Positions 36,080 to 46,041 of a DNA stretch of 64,000 nucleotides are shown piece after piece. Origin of the DNA: Aporhodopirellula rubra (lineage in GTDB: Bacteria; Planctomycetota; Planctomycetia; Pirellulales; Pirellulaceae); NCBI RefSeq assembly GCF_014192335.1, contig NZ_JACHXU010000012.1:140656-204655 (forward strand), written 5' to 3'. The notes beneath the pieces are model-generated. The model ran no database searches. It was given only the letters and a program-made list of their open reading frames with translations, and was not told the DNA's origin. Both the position numbers and the translations under genes were made by a program. Position 1 is the stretch's first letter. Each line of letters opens with the position of its first letter.

Positions 36080-38434
36080 ATGAAACAGCCCTTCTATGCA
36101 CTGACGCTGTTCCTTCTCCCGATCATGTTGTCGGTGAATGCCGCGGCCGATTCAACGACGGTGACGGAATCCGTCGAGACAGCCGAACAAACCGGGGCGA
36201 CAATCTTTGCCGCTCAATGTGCCAGTTGCCATGGACCTCAGGGACAGGGAACACAAGAAAACTACCCTGACCCCTTACACGGCGACGCGTCGGTCGGTGA
36301 ACTCGCCGAACTGATCACTGACACCATGCCGGAAGAGGATCCGGATCTTTGTGTCGGTGAAGATGCAACAGCCGTCGCAACCTACATTCACGAAACCTTC
36401 TACAGCGAAGCGGCTCAACTGCGGAACCGTCCTCCTCGACTGGCACTGCAGCGTTTGACCGGCGACCAACTCCGGCGCAGCCTCTCGGACCTGTACGGTG
36501 TGTTCGCGCAAGTTCGCCGCGATACGTGGAGCGAACGCCAAACCCAACAGGGGTTGGACGCGGTCTATTACACAGGAACCAAATGGAACGGCGAAGATCG
36601 CAAGATCCAACGAATCGATCCGGTTGTCGACTTTGACTTCGGAGTCGACGGCCCCAAGAACGTCGACGGCAGCGACGCGGGAATCAATGGCGAGAGCTTT
36701 CATGCCCACTGGAGCGGTGGTATTCGGATCGAACAAACCGGCCGTTATGAGATCATCGTTCGCAGCACAACGTCGTTCGAGTGCAAGTTCGGTCACGACC
36801 GCAATCAACTGATCGATAATCACGTGCAATCGGAAGGACGCAATGAGTTCCGCCGCATGTTGACGTTGACTGGAGGTCGTATCTATCCGATCAAAATCAA
36901 CCTGAATCAGCGTAAACGCAAAGGTGAAACGCCACCGTCGAGCATCTCGCTCTCGTGGGTCACCCCAGGTGGTGTCGAGGAAATCATCCCGGCTCGTTTT
37001 CTGGTTCCCGGTTGGGCGCCGCCGGCGTTGCGGTTGACCACGCAAATGCCACCGGATGATCGCACCTACGGTTTTCAACGAGGTATCTCAGTCGACCCGA
37101 CGTGGGATGATTCGGTCACCTCGGCGGTGCTCGAATTCGCCGATCGTGCTTGCGATGAACTGTGGCCCGATTACCGAAACCATCACAAGAAAGACAAACG
37201 GTCTCGCGACGATCTACTGCGCAACTTCCTCAGTGAATTGATCTGCGTTGCTCACCGCGCGACGCCCGAACAGGCGCAAGCGGATCGCATGATTGACGCC
37301 GCGTTCGCAGCCAACGAGGCCGAAACGGATCGCATCCGATACACGATTCTGCTGGCGCTGAAATCCCCACGCTTCCTCTATCCGACGATTAACGCGGACC
37401 GCACGCGATCATGGCGTGCGGGTGTGCAGTTGACGCTCGCAATGCATGATTCGTTGCCCAGCGATCGTTGGCTGATTGATGCGATCAACAAAGAGGAAGT
37501 CGATAACGAACCACAACGACGACGTATCGCGACTCAACTCGTTGATGACGCTCGCACGCGTGCGAAGGTGCGTGAAATGTTCCATCACTGGCTCGATGTT
37601 TCGCCAACAGACGACCTCCGCAAAGACGAAGAGCGGTTTGCCGGGTTCGATGTCAACGTCGTTGCGGACCTGCGTCAATCGCTCGATACGTTTATCGATT
37701 CGGTCGTTTGGAACGAGACGAGCGATTACCGACAATTGATGGCGGCCGATTGGGCAATGACCTCACCACGCCTTACCGATTTCTACGGCGACGCATGGAA
37801 GCCATGTGCGGATGACGCTGACAAAGCGATGGGGCGATTTCAACCAACCGTGCGTGATTCTAATATTCATGTCGGCGTGCTCACTCATCCGCTCGTGATG
37901 GCAAAGTTCGCGCATCACCAAACGACGTCGCCAATTCATCGCGGCGTGTTCCTGATCCGGCACGTGATGGGACGCACGCTACGGCCACCCAATTCGGCAT
38001 TCGCGCCACTCAGCCCTGACTTGCATCCCGACCTGACGACACGTCAACGGATTGAATTGCAAACCAGTCCCGCGAGTTGCCAAATCTGCCACACGAAGAT
38101 CAATCCGCTCGGATTCGCCCTCGAACACTTTGATGCCGTCGGTCGGTATCGCGAATCGGAAAACGGCAAGCCGATTGACGCCTCCGGTGGCTACACGTCT
38201 CGCGACGACGAAGAATTTTCGTTCGAGACGGCCCGGCAACTCGGTGATTTCGTTGCCTCGAGCCCGGACGCTCAGAATGCATTCGTTTCGCGAGTCTTTC
38301 AGTACTTTGTCAAACAGCCAATCGCTGCCTACGGCCCCGAAAAACTCGATCGACTTTCGGAACAATTTCGACAATCCGAGTTCAATATTCGTAAACTGCT
38401 TATTGAGGTCGCGTTGATCTGTTCCGAAGAATGA
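36080..38434 (+). CDS. Cytochrome c-PA14-DUF1592/1588 protein
   Basis: 784 aa. A signal peptide (FYALTLFLLPIMLSVNAAA) precedes a class I cytochrome c domain with the haem site CASCHGPQGQGT (about residues 50-60). DUF1587-like RLTGDQLRRSLSDLYG follows, then a PA14-like beta domain (HAHWSGGIRIEQTGRYEIIV) at about 210-300. DUF1592-type helices, DUF1588 (CQICHTKINPLGFALEHFD) and DUF1585-type helices end the protein. It differs from the 18673 gene by having a real cytochrome c domain and a PA14 insertion. PA14 often binds sugars, so polysaccharide-linked redox chemistry at the cell surface is a reasonable guess. A DUF1552 gene follows. Confidence 0.9.
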   Translation: MKQPFYALTLFLLPIMLSVNAAADSTTVTESVETAEQTGATIFAAQCASCHGPQGQGTQENYPDPLHGDASVGELAELITDTMPEEDPDLCVGEDATAVATYIHETFYSEAAQLRNRPPRLALQRLTGDQLRRSLSDLYGVFAQVRRDTWSERQTQQGLDAVYYTGTKWNGEDRKIQRIDPVVDFDFGVDGPKNVDGSDAGINGESFHAHWSGGIRIEQTGRYEIIVRSTTSFECKFGHDRNQLIDNHVQSEGRNEFRRMLTLTGGRIYPIKINLNQRKRKGETPPSSISLSWVTPGGVEEIIPARFLVPGWAPPALRLTTQMPPDDRTYGFQRGISVDPTWDDSVTSAVLEFADRACDELWPDYRNHHKKDKRSRDDLLRNFLSELICVAHRATPEQAQADRMIDAAFAANEAETDRIRYTILLALKSPRFLYPTINADRTRSWRAGVQLTLAMHDSLPSDRWLIDAINKEEVDNEPQRRRIATQLVDDARTRAKVREMFHHWLDVSPTDDLRKDEERFAGFDVNVVADLRQSLDTFIDSVVWNETSDYRQLMAADWAMTSPRLTDFYGDAWKPCADDADKAMGRFQPTVRDSNIHVGVLTHPLVMAKFAHHQTTSPIHRGVFLIRHVMGRTLRPPNSAFAPLSPDLHPDLTTRQRIELQTSPASCQICHTKINPLGFALEHFDAVGRYRESENGKPIDASGGYTSRDDEEFSFETARQLGDFVASSPDAQNAFVSRVFQYFVKQPIAAYGPEKLDRLSEQFRQSEFNIRKLLIEVALICSEE

Positions 38435-38547
38435 CAACGTTGCCGATCGAATTCGCGTCGAACCGGAAACGACATTTCAGTTTGCCTGCGTTTCGATGAC
38501 TCTGTCCCTCCGTCCGATCCTTTCCGCCCTCTCACCCCCGCCTTCCT

Positions 38548-39879
38548 ATGCGTCAATCGCGTCGTCGCTTTCTCAAGCAAACCGGTATCAGTGCCGCTGT
38601 GGCTCACTTCGCTCTGAATTTGCCGAGCCTCGCGTTGGGCGCCGAGACGAGCGAACGGAAACGTTTGGTCATCGTGTTCAGCCCCAACGGAGTGATTCCG
38701 GATCACTTTTGGCCAACCGTCGGCGAGAAGGAAAACGAAGCTCCACTGGAACTCAAACGAATCCTTCAACCTCTCGAACCCTTCCGCGACCAAACGGTGA
38801 CGATGCACGGACTGTGCAACCAAATCAAAGGCGACGGAGACGGCCACATGCGAGGCATCGGTTGTTTGCTGACGGGAGTGGAATTGTTCCCCGGCGACAT
38901 CCAAGGCGGCAGCGATACGCCAGCGGGTTGGTCACAAGGGATCAGTATCGATCAGTTCTTGAAGAATCAATTGCAAGCCGATGCCCGAACCCGAACCCGA
39001 TTCGGCTCTCTCGAATTTGGTGTCATGGTTCCTGATCGCGCCGACACGTGGACGCGGATGTCCTACAGCGGGCCGAACCAACCGGTCGCGCCGATCGATG
39101 ACCCGTACAAGATGTTCGACAAACTGTACGGGCAGGCCAAAAACCGCGAACTGCTCGCCAGCGTGCTCGATGATCTGACAGATGACTTTAAGAAACTCGA
39201 AAAGATGGTCAGCGCCGAAGACCGGCGACTGCTCGAACAGCATCAAGCCTTGGTGCGAAAGGTCGAGAAAGACCTCAAGGTCGAACTCGCCGCCCAGACC
39301 GATCAGATCGGACACGCGGTCCCTGAACTGCCGCCGAACATCGAAGACCAAAACGACAACATGCCGGAGATCACACGGATGCAAATCGAGTTGCTCGTCA
39401 ACTCGTTTGCCGCCGATTTTGCCCGCGTCGCCACGTTCCAAATCACGAACAGCGTCGGCGGTGCCAAAATGCGTTGGCTCGATATCAACGAAGGTCACCA
39501 CGCGATCTCGCACGAACCCGACAGCAACGAGACGTCGTACGAAAACCTAATTCAAATCAACACGTGGTACTGCGAACAAGTCGCAATGCTTGCCCGCCGA
39601 CTCAGCGAAACGCCGGAACCCGGCGGCGAAGGCTCGATGCTCGATAACACCACGATCATCTGGACGAACGAACTCGGCAAAGGAAACTCGCACACCCGCG
39701 ACAACATCCCATTCGTCTTGGTCGGCGGTGGGCTCGGTATCAAGGGCAACCGAGCGATCGATTTCAAACGCACGCCTCACAACCGCTTCCTGATGACGGT
39801 CGCCGAACGGATGGGATTCCCCCAAAACTCATTCGGCAACCCCGACTTTTGCGGCGACGGTGTCCTAACCGGCGTCTGA
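38548..39879 (+). CDS. DUF1552 Tat-exported protein (second copy)
   Basis: 443 aa; Tat signal RQSRRRFLKQTGISAAV. DUF1552 hallmarks: RLVIVFSPNGVIPDHFWP, GDGDGHMRGIGCLLTGVEL, WGF-like IWTNELGKGNSHTRDNIPF and GGGLGIKGNRAIDF. A helical linker (KKLEKMVSAEDRRLLEQHQA) matches the other copy. It starts 113 bases after the DUF1592 gene without an obvious ribosome site, so the two are probably one transcript. Sequence differences from the 21253 protein suggest the pairs act on different substrates. Confidence 0.9.
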   Translation: MRQSRRRFLKQTGISAAVAHFALNLPSLALGAETSERKRLVIVFSPNGVIPDHFWPTVGEKENEAPLELKRILQPLEPFRDQTVTMHGLCNQIKGDGDGHMRGIGCLLTGVELFPGDIQGGSDTPAGWSQGISIDQFLKNQLQADARTRTRFGSLEFGVMVPDRADTWTRMSYSGPNQPVAPIDDPYKMFDKLYGQAKNRELLASVLDDLTDDFKKLEKMVSAEDRRLLEQHQALVRKVEKDLKVELAAQTDQIGHAVPELPPNIEDQNDNMPEITRMQIELLVNSFAADFARVATFQITNSVGGAKMRWLDINEGHHAISHEPDSNETSYENLIQINTWYCEQVAMLARRLSETPEPGGEGSMLDNTTIIWTNELGKGNSHTRDNIPFVLVGGGLGIKGNRAIDFKRTPHNRFLMTVAERMGFPQNSFGNPDFCGDGVLTGV

Positions 39880-39906
39880 ATCGACAAGACCGAAACTCAA
39901 CACGTT

Positions 39907-39929
39907 GATCGGCCTCTCCGAGGCTGATC
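39907..39929. terminator. Hairpin between convergent genes
   Basis: GATCGGCCTC (39907-39916) pairs with GAGGCTGATC (39920-39929), with one wobble position and a 3-base loop, 27 bases after the DUF1552 stop. It could terminate either strand; there is no T-run. Confidence 0.45.
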
Positions 39930-40009
39930 CCGCTCAACCCAAGACCGACGTCGACGTCCCTTTCTCGGTCTTGGTCTCGGTCATGATGTCGGCCTTCGAA
40001 CTTTACCCC

Positions 40010-40038
40010 CCGTCGCTCTCCCTCGCGAAGAGCGACGG
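40010..40038. terminator. Second hairpin, 3' of metH
   Basis: CCGTCGCTCT (40010-40019) and AGAGCGACGG (40029-40038) form a perfect 10-bp stem with a 9-base loop, 27 bases beyond the metH stop on the minus strand. It is a likely terminator or 3'-end stabiliser for metH. Confidence 0.5.
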
Positions 40039-40065
40039 ACGCACCGTGGGAAGATGTCCCGCGGA

Positions 40066-43000
40066 TTACGCGTCCGGTTCGTAAGCGAGGTTAGGCGACA
40101 GCCAACGTTCGACGTCTCGAATAGCCCATCCTTTTCGTGCCGCGTACGATTCGATTTGATCTTTCGTTACCCGATCGACGCTGAAGTAGCGTGCCTCGGG
40201 GTGAGCGAAGTACAAACCGCTGACCGCGGCACCGGGTGTCATCGCGAAACTCTCGGTCAACTCAACACCGGTTGTCTTTTCGGCATCGAGCAGATCGAAC
40301 AACGTACGCTTCTCGGTGTGGTCCGGGCATGCCGGATAGCCAGCCGCGGGACGAATCCCACGATACGCTTCGGCGATCAACTCTTCCCGCGTCAAACTTT
40401 CTTCGGATCCGTATCCCCATTCGATCCGAGCCCGGCGGTGCAACCATTCGGCGAGCGCTTCGGCACAACGGTCGGCAACGGCGGAGACCATGATCGCGTT
40501 GTAGTCGTCATGCTCGGCCCGGTACTTCGCCGCGATGGCTTCGGCTCCGATGCCTGCGGTCACAACAAAACCGCCCACGTAATCCTTGCGTCCACTGTCG
40601 ACCGGCGCGATGAAATCCGCGAGTGACCGGTAACACGATTGCCCCTTGCGTTCCCATTGTTGGCGAAGGCAATGGAATCGTGTCTTCTCCGTGGTCCGCG
40701 ACTCATCGGTGTAAACGATGATGTCGTCACCTTCGGACGCTGCGGGGAAGAACCCGTAGACCGCGTTTGCCGTCAACGAATGATCGGCGAGGACTCGGTC
40801 GAGCATCGTGTTGGCGTTTTCATACAACTCCTTGGCCTGCTCACCGACGGCGGGGTCGTTGAGAATCTTCGGATACTTCCCTCTCAATTCCCACGTCGAG
40901 AAGAATGGCGACCAATCGATGTAGTCACGGATCTCCGCTAGGTCGATGTCCTTCAACACTTTCGTGCCGGTGAACTCGGGCGTGTCGATCCGCACCGATT
41001 CCCAATCGGTTGGGAAACGTTTTTCGAGCGCGTCGGCGTACGGGACGAGTTTCTGTTGACGGTCGCGGAAGCTCGCGGCGAGTTTCGCTTGCTCGGTTAC
41101 GTTGGCTTCCAAGAACTCTTTACGCGAATCCTTGCTGAGCAGTTTCTCGACGACGCCTACGCTGCGGCTCGCGTCGAGCACGTGAATCACAGGCGACTCG
41201 GTCACCGGTGCGATCCGAACTGCAGTGTGCTTGGCACTCGTTGTCGCTCCACCGACGAGCAGCGGGAGTGTGATTTCACGCCGTTTCATCTCGCGAGCGA
41301 CGTGAACCATCTCATCCAAACTCGGCGTGATCAGACCACTCAGCCCGATCATGTCGACGTTCTGCTTGATCGCTTCGTCCAGAATCTTTTCAGCGGCAAC
41401 CATCACGCCCATATCGATGACTTCGTAGTTATTGCACTGCAACACCACGCCCACGATGTTCTTGCCGATGTCGTGAACGTCGCCCTTCACGGTCGCGATT
41501 AAGAATTTACCGCGGGCCGATTGGTCCTGCGTTCCGTCGGCGATCTTTTCCTCTTCCATGTACGGTTCGAGGTACGCGACTGCTTTCTTCATCACGCGAG
41601 CGGACTTCACAACCTGAGGCAGGAACATTTTCCCTTGCCCGAAAAGATCACCGACAACGCTCATGCCGTCCATCAAAGGCCCTTCGATGACATGCAAGCA
41701 GCGGTCGTAGTGCTGCCGTGCCTCTTCGGTGTCTTCGACGATGTATTTGTCGATCCCTTTGATCAACGCGTGCTTCATCCGTTCAGCGATCGTTCCTTCA
41801 CGCCACGTCAGATCCTCTCCCGATTTCTTCTTACCGCTGCCTTTGACGGTCTCGGCGAATTCCAACATCCGATCCGTCGCGTCGTCGCGGCGATTCCACA
41901 ACACATCTTCGACGTGCTCGAGCAAGTCTTTGGGAATCTCTTCGTAAACTTCGAGTTGCCCCGCGTTGACGATGCCCATGTCCAGACCGGCTTTGACGGC
42001 GCGGTACAAGAACGCACTGTGGATCGCTTCGCGGACCGGATCGTTGCCGCGGAAACTGAAACTAATGTTACTGACCCCGCCGCTGGTCTTCGCACCCGGG
42101 CACTCTTTCTTGATCCGCGCGATCGCGTTGACGAAGTCGATTGCATAATTGTTATGCTCCTCCATCCCGGTCGCCACGGTCAGAATGTTCGGGTCAAAGA
42201 TAATGTCTTCGGCCGGGAAGTCAGCTTCGTTGACCAACAGATCGTAGGCTCGTTTGCAGATCCGGACTTTGTTGTCCTCATCGGCTGCCTGGCCTTCTTC
42301 GTCGAACGCCATCACCACGGCCGCGGCACCGTACTGACGAACCAATCGGGCACGCCGCAGGAACTCCTCTTCGCCGTCCTTCAGCGAGATCGAGTTCACG
42401 ATCGCTTTGCCCTGAACGTTGCACAGCCCGGCCTCGAGCACTTCCCACTTACTGCTGTCGATCATCACGGGCACGGCCGCGACGACGTCATCGCCTGAGA
42501 TCAACCGCAGGAACCGCGTCATCGCTTCGACACCGTCTAGCAACGCGTCGTCGAAGTTCACGTCGATAATCGTCGCACCGTTTTCGACTTGTTCGCGTGC
42601 GACCTCGACCGCCTCTTCGTATTTCTCGTCACGGATCAATCGCGCGAACTTGCGACTGCCGGTAACGTTGGTGCGTTCGCCGATCATCGTGAACGGGATC
42701 TCGGGCCGCATCACCATCGGCAACTGACCTGACAAACGCGTGTAAACCGGACCGGTGGTCTCCTGTTTCGGTTTCGCTCCCTTTGTCCGTTCGGCCATCG
42801 CGCGAATATGGTCAGGCGTGGTACCGCAACAACCGCCGAGAATGTTCAGCCATCCGTTATCGACCCATTCACCGACCTTCTCAGCCATGATTTTTGGCCC
42901 GAGATCAAACTCACCCATGTCATTGGGCAAACCCGCGTTGGGGTGGCAACTGATCGGCACGCCCGCAACGTGCGACAATTCCTCGATATGCGGACGCATG

Positions 43001-43767
43001 ATGTCGGGGCCGAGGGCACAGTTCATGCCGACCGAGAGTACGGGGAAGTGGTTGATAGACGTCCAAAATGCCTCGACGCTTTGGGCACTGACGAACGTCC
43101 GACCACCGTCAGCAAAAGTACCACTGACCATCACCGGAACACGACGGCCGCCTTCGTCAAAGAAACGCTGGATCGCGAACAAACATGATTTCAGGTTCAA
43201 CGTGTCGATCGCCGTTTCGGGCAACAGAATATCGACACCGCCCTCAACGAGAGCTTTCACCTGCGCGTAATAGCTGTCCGCCATTTCGGTGAACGTTGTG
43301 TCGCGGTGAGCCGGGTCGTCTTGCGTGCTGATCGCGAGCTGCTTCGTCGTTGGGCCGATCGATCCGGCGACGAAACGAGGTTTGTCCGGCGTGCGGTCCG
43401 ACCATTCATCCGCCGCACGACGGGCACATGCCACGGCCGCGTAGTTGATCTCCTGAACGAGATCGAGCGGGAGATCGAACTCGATCATGCCGACCGGGGA
43501 CGCGCCGAACGAGTTCGTTTCGACAATGTCACTGCCGGCTTCGAAGTAGGCCGCGTGAATGTCGGTGATCTTGTCGGGATGCGTTAAGCAGAGAATGTCC
43601 GAAAAGTTCTTGAGGTCTTTGTGGTGATCGGCGAACCGTTCGCCACGTACTCCCGCCTCATCCAGTTTCAGCCTCTGAATCATCGTTCCCATCGCACCGT
43701 CTAGCAGCAGCACACGTTCACGAATCAGTTCGGCAATCTGTTGATCGGTGGGGGAGGATAGCAACAT
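40066..43767 (-). CDS. metH: Cobalamin-dependent methionine synthase MetH
   Basis: 1233 aa, the full four-module length. Module 1 (homocysteine): [18 protein letters not shown] and [10 protein letters not shown] supply the zinc cysteines. Module 2 (folate): [16 protein letters not shown] and [10 protein letters not shown]. Module 3 (B12): [20 protein letters not shown] with the cobalt-ligating His, and [13 protein letters not shown]. Module 4 (AdoMet reactivation): the C-terminal [27 protein letters not shown] and [18 protein letters not shown]. It methylates homocysteine from methyltetrahydrofolate. No cobalamin or SAM riboswitch was recognised in the 155 bases upstream, only an imperfect hairpin. 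Confidence 0.97.
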   Translation of the reverse strand: MLLSSPTDQQIAELIRERVLLLDGAMGTMIQRLKLDEAGVRGERFADHHKDLKNFSDILCLTHPDKITDIHAAYFEAGSDIVETNSFGASPVGMIEFDLPLDLVQEINYAAVACARRAADEWSDRTPDKPRFVAGSIGPTTKQLAISTQDDPAHRDTTFTEMADSYYAQVKALVEGGVDILLPETAIDTLNLKSCLFAIQRFFDEGGRRVPVMVSGTFADGGRTFVSAQSVEAFWTSINHFPVLSVGMNCALGPDIMRPHIEELSHVAGVPISCHPNAGLPNDMGEFDLGPKIMAEKVGEWVDNGWLNILGGCCGTTPDHIRAMAERTKGAKPKQETTGPVYTRLSGQLPMVMRPEIPFTMIGERTNVTGSRKFARLIRDEKYEEAVEVAREQVENGATIIDVNFDDALLDGVEAMTRFLRLISGDDVVAAVPVMIDSSKWEVLEAGLCNVQGKAIVNSISLKDGEEEFLRRARLVRQYGAAAVVMAFDEEGQAADEDNKVRICKRAYDLLVNEADFPAEDIIFDPNILTVATGMEEHNNYAIDFVNAIARIKKECPGAKTSGGVSNISFSFRGNDPVREAIHSAFLYRAVKAGLDMGIVNAGQLEVYEEIPKDLLEHVEDVLWNRRDDATDRMLEFAETVKGSGKKKSGEDLTWREGTIAERMKHALIKGIDKYIVEDTEEARQHYDRCLHVIEGPLMDGMSVVGDLFGQGKMFLPQVVKSARVMKKAVAYLEPYMEEEKIADGTQDQSARGKFLIATVKGDVHDIGKNIVGVVLQCNNYEVIDMGVMVAAEKILDEAIKQNVDMIGLSGLITPSLDEMVHVAREMKRREITLPLLVGGATTSAKHTAVRIAPVTESPVIHVLDASRSVGVVEKLLSKDSRKEFLEANVTEQAKLAASFRDRQQKLVPYADALEKRFPTDWESVRIDTPEFTGTKVLKDIDLAEIRDYIDWSPFFSTWELRGKYPKILNDPAVGEQAKELYENANTMLDRVLADHSLTANAVYGFFPAASEGDDIIVYTDESRTTEKTRFHCLRQQWERKGQSCYRSLADFIAPVDSGRKDYVGGFVVTAGIGAEAIAAKYRAEHDDYNAIMVSAVADRCAEALAEWLHRRARIEWGYGSEESLTREELIAEAYRGIRPAAGYPACPDHTEKRTLFDLLDAEKTTGVELTESFAMTPGAAVSGLYFAHPEARYFSVDRVTKDQIESYAARKGWAIRDVERWLSPNLAYEPDA

Positions 43768-43808
43768 ATCTCGTTACAAAGGGCTGTTTGAGAGTGGAAT
43801 TTGAGTGC

Positions 43809-43842
43809 GGCCGGGGTTTCGCGACCGGGAGGAACCCCGACC
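43809..43842. repeat. Imperfect inverted repeat upstream of metH
   Basis: GGCCGGGGTT (43809-43818) pairs with AACCCCGACC (43833-43842) with one G-T wobble over a 14-base loop, between the divergent metH and amidohydrolase genes. GTAGGTCGGGGTT-type ends recall dispersed palindromes common between planctomycete genes. Confidence 0.4.
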
Positions 43843-43922
43843 TACTTGGTGGGGCGTCTTCCGAACCGCTATCATCATTGCCCATTAACTTTTGAACAAC
43901 CCAAGACAGAGGTTTTCCCCGC

Positions 43923-44756
43923 ATGCTGATCGATTCTCACCATCATTTATGGGCCTATGATCCATCCGAATATGACTGGATCAGCGATGAGATGAGCGTC
44001 CTGAAACAGGATTTTCTCGCCCCGCAATTGCGAGAAATCGCCAGCGACAACAATATAGACGGATTTATCAGCATTCAGGCTCGGCAAAGCATCGCGGAAA
44101 CCCGGGATTTATTGCAAATTGCGTCCACCGAACCACTCATCCGAGGAGTCATCGGGTGGGTGCCGTTCGCCGATTCAGACGTGCCCGCGGCAATCGAAGA
44201 ATTCGCCGACAACGCGACCCTTAAGGGGTTTCGCCACGTGGTCCAAGATGAACCGGATGACCGGTTTCTCGACGGAGCCGAATTCAACGCGGGGATCCGG
44301 TCGCTCGCCGGCCGTGACCTCGTTTACGACCTGCTCGTTTTCCCCAAACAATTGCCCGCGGCGATCGATTTCGCAGACCGCCATTCGGACATCCCGATGG
44401 TCCTCGACCACATCGCAAAGCCGGCGATCGAGGCGGGCAAACTCGATGAAAAATGGCGAACCGATTTCTGCGAACTCGCACGCCGCGATCACGTCTGCTG
44501 CAAGTTCTCAGGCGTCGCCACGGAAGTACGAGACGAGAGTTGGTCGGTCGAAACGATCCGCCCGTACTGGGACGTTGCCCTCGAGGCCTTCGGCACCGAG
44601 CGGCTGATGTACGGCAGCGATTGGCCGGTATGCCTGCTCGCCACCGAATACACCCGGTGGCTCAGCGCGGTGAGAGAGCTCGCCGCCCCACTCAGCGAAG
44701 CCGAACGGGAACGATTTTTCGCCGGCAACGCCACCAAAGTCTACCGACTCGCATAG
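43923..44756 (+). CDS. Amidohydrolase-2 family protein (lactonase-like)
   Basis: 277 aa from ATG 43923 with AGAGG about 13 bases upstream. It is a COG3618 TIM-barrel metal-dependent hydrolase. The HxH-type metal motif DSHHHLWAYDP opens the protein, ISIQARQS and LKGFRHVVQDEPDD follow, then MVLDHIAKPAIEAG and KFSGVATEV, and the catalytic-Asp motif MYGSDWPVCLL near residue 235. Relatives hydrolyse L-fucono- or L-rhamnono-lactones. A sugar-lactonase role would fit planctomycete polysaccharide breakdown, but no sugar genes adjoin it. Confidence 0.85.
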   Translation: MLIDSHHHLWAYDPSEYDWISDEMSVLKQDFLAPQLREIASDNNIDGFISIQARQSIAETRDLLQIASTEPLIRGVIGWVPFADSDVPAAIEEFADNATLKGFRHVVQDEPDDRFLDGAEFNAGIRSLAGRDLVYDLLVFPKQLPAAIDFADRHSDIPMVLDHIAKPAIEAGKLDEKWRTDFCELARRDHVCCKFSGVATEVRDESWSVETIRPYWDVALEAFGTERLMYGSDWPVCLLATEYTRWLSAVRELAAPLSEAERERFFAGNATKVYRLA

Positions 44757-44778
44757 ATTCGCGGGCTACTCAAAAGCA

Positions 44779-44912
44779 GTAGGCCGGACCAAGCAAACAG
44801 GTCAATTGCCGGAGCGGCGGACGCGATAACAAACCCCTTCGAACGAATCGCTTCGTTCGAAAGCGAAGGTTTACACCGTTCCAGCACCGATCGCGTCCTT
44901 GATCCGGCCTAC
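44779..44912. repeat. Nested inverted repeats (REP-like)
   Basis: An outer perfect 10-bp pair, GTAGGCCGGA (44779-44788) and TCCGGCCTAC (44903-44912), encloses an inner perfect hairpin, TTCGAACGAA (44838-44847), loop TCGC, TTCGTTCGAA (44852-44861). It occupies most of the space between two convergent genes, where it may end both transcripts. The composition resembles dispersed REP/MITE-like elements. Confidence 0.55.
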
Positions 44913-44959
44913 CTTAATGACGCCAACGCATACCGACTCACGCCAGGTTCGCGGCCCAC

Positions 44960-45712
44960 TTAGAATCCCCGAACCACTCGCGACAACAAACCACCTAAAA
45001 TCGTGTTGCCGAGATCGGAACGATTGCGGGGAGCCCTCGGGGCGGGGTGAACGGGATAGGAAACAGGCGGCGCCACGATCGGGGCAGGCGTGGGCGCACG
45101 GTAACCCGATTCGTATCCTCGGCTGCGGTATCCAACCGGCGGGCTGGGGTAGTTCGAATACCCGTGACCATGCTCGAACGTCGAGCCGTAGTTGGATCCG
45201 TACGCGGGAGCCCGGAGTTGTTGCATCTCACGCGACAATGCCGCGAACGCGACTCGGACTTCGTTCCAACAATCACCGAAGGCGGATCGAGCGACCGGGG
45301 AACCGACACCGAACACGGCGGCTTCCACTTGCGGCTGCAGCGATTCAATCTCGTTGAATTCGTAAATGATTCGAGACATCCCATTGGCCCGGCTCGCCGA
45401 ACGCTCGACCGTCGCCGCTTGGCTGTCGAGCCGATCGATTAATCGCAACGTGAACGAATCGACCGAACGCGAACGATGCGTCTCTTCGCTGAAATGAGCC
45501 ACCGCATCATGATACTGCTGGGCCGCGAGAGCGAGCGACCGTCCCGATCGCTGGCACGAACTCGGCGGAGCTGGTTGCCGGTAGGCGTTGTAACCGTAGT
45601 CGTTGGACGACCGATGCACCGACGAGCGATACGTCTGGGCATCCGCGGGAGTCGCCGAAGCAATCGCGATCACGATGAGTGAAGCAACAATCGAACCGAG
45701 TAAACGTTTCAT
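44960..45712 (-). CDS. Secreted Tyr/Pro/Ser-rich hypothetical protein
   Basis: 250 aa from ATG 45712 with GGAAGG 10 bases upstream; an in-frame extension to 45832 was rejected. The signal peptide is RLLGSIVASLIVIAIASATP. A helical central part (about residues 55-165) contains SLALAAQQYHDAVAHFSEET and two cysteines (SSCQRS, FGDCWNEV). The C-terminal third is low-complexity, rich in Tyr, Gly, Ser and Pro, ending LGNTILGGLLSRVVRGF. No family is recognised. It could be a cell-envelope protein. Confidence 0.7.
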   Translation of the reverse strand: MKRLLGSIVASLIVIAIASATPADAQTYRSSVHRSSNDYGYNAYRQPAPPSSCQRSGRSLALAAQQYHDAVAHFSEETHRSRSVDSFTLRLIDRLDSQAATVERSASRANGMSRIIYEFNEIESLQPQVEAAVFGVGSPVARSAFGDCWNEVRVAFAALSREMQQLRAPAYGSNYGSTFEHGHGYSNYPSPPVGYRSRGYESGYRAPTPAPIVAPPVSYPVHPAPRAPRNRSDLGNTILGGLLSRVVRGF

Positions 45713-46041
45713 ATTCTGGGAACCTTCCGTTGTTCCGGTCTGCCACGTCAGCCGTGGGCACCGGAGTCGTTTTGAGAGAAGCACTCTTCCGTGATCGAAT
45801 TCGCCGCCTTCATCGGCGACAACAGGAATCACGTAACGCGACTGCCATACCGAAACGGCCCGCCCGGTTCAAAAGAAGAACGCAACTCCCTCACCAGCCG
45901 AGAGTTACATCACTCGAAATTGCCTTAGGGACACCAAACAGGACTCCCACGCGAGATCAAACCGACGACACGCGACGTCAACAAGACCGCACGTCTCCTG
46001 TCATTACGACAACACCCGACAAGGCGAAAACGGCGGCGGAG
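45713..46041. other. Non-coding interval
   Basis: These 329 bases, between the start of the secreted protein and the end of the metal-ABC permease gene, contain no credible gene and no strong repeat. The promoter of the secreted protein should lie near 45713-45780. Confidence 0.5.

Noticed and set aside
41521..42498. 325-codon plus-strand frame opposite metH
   Set aside because: MetH is unambiguous on the minus strand throughout; the antisense protein resembles nothing.
43768..43922. Possible cobalamin or SAM riboswitch before metH
   Set aside because: Neither the B12-box consensus nor a SAM-riboswitch pattern could be found in these 155 bases; only an imperfect hairpin is present.
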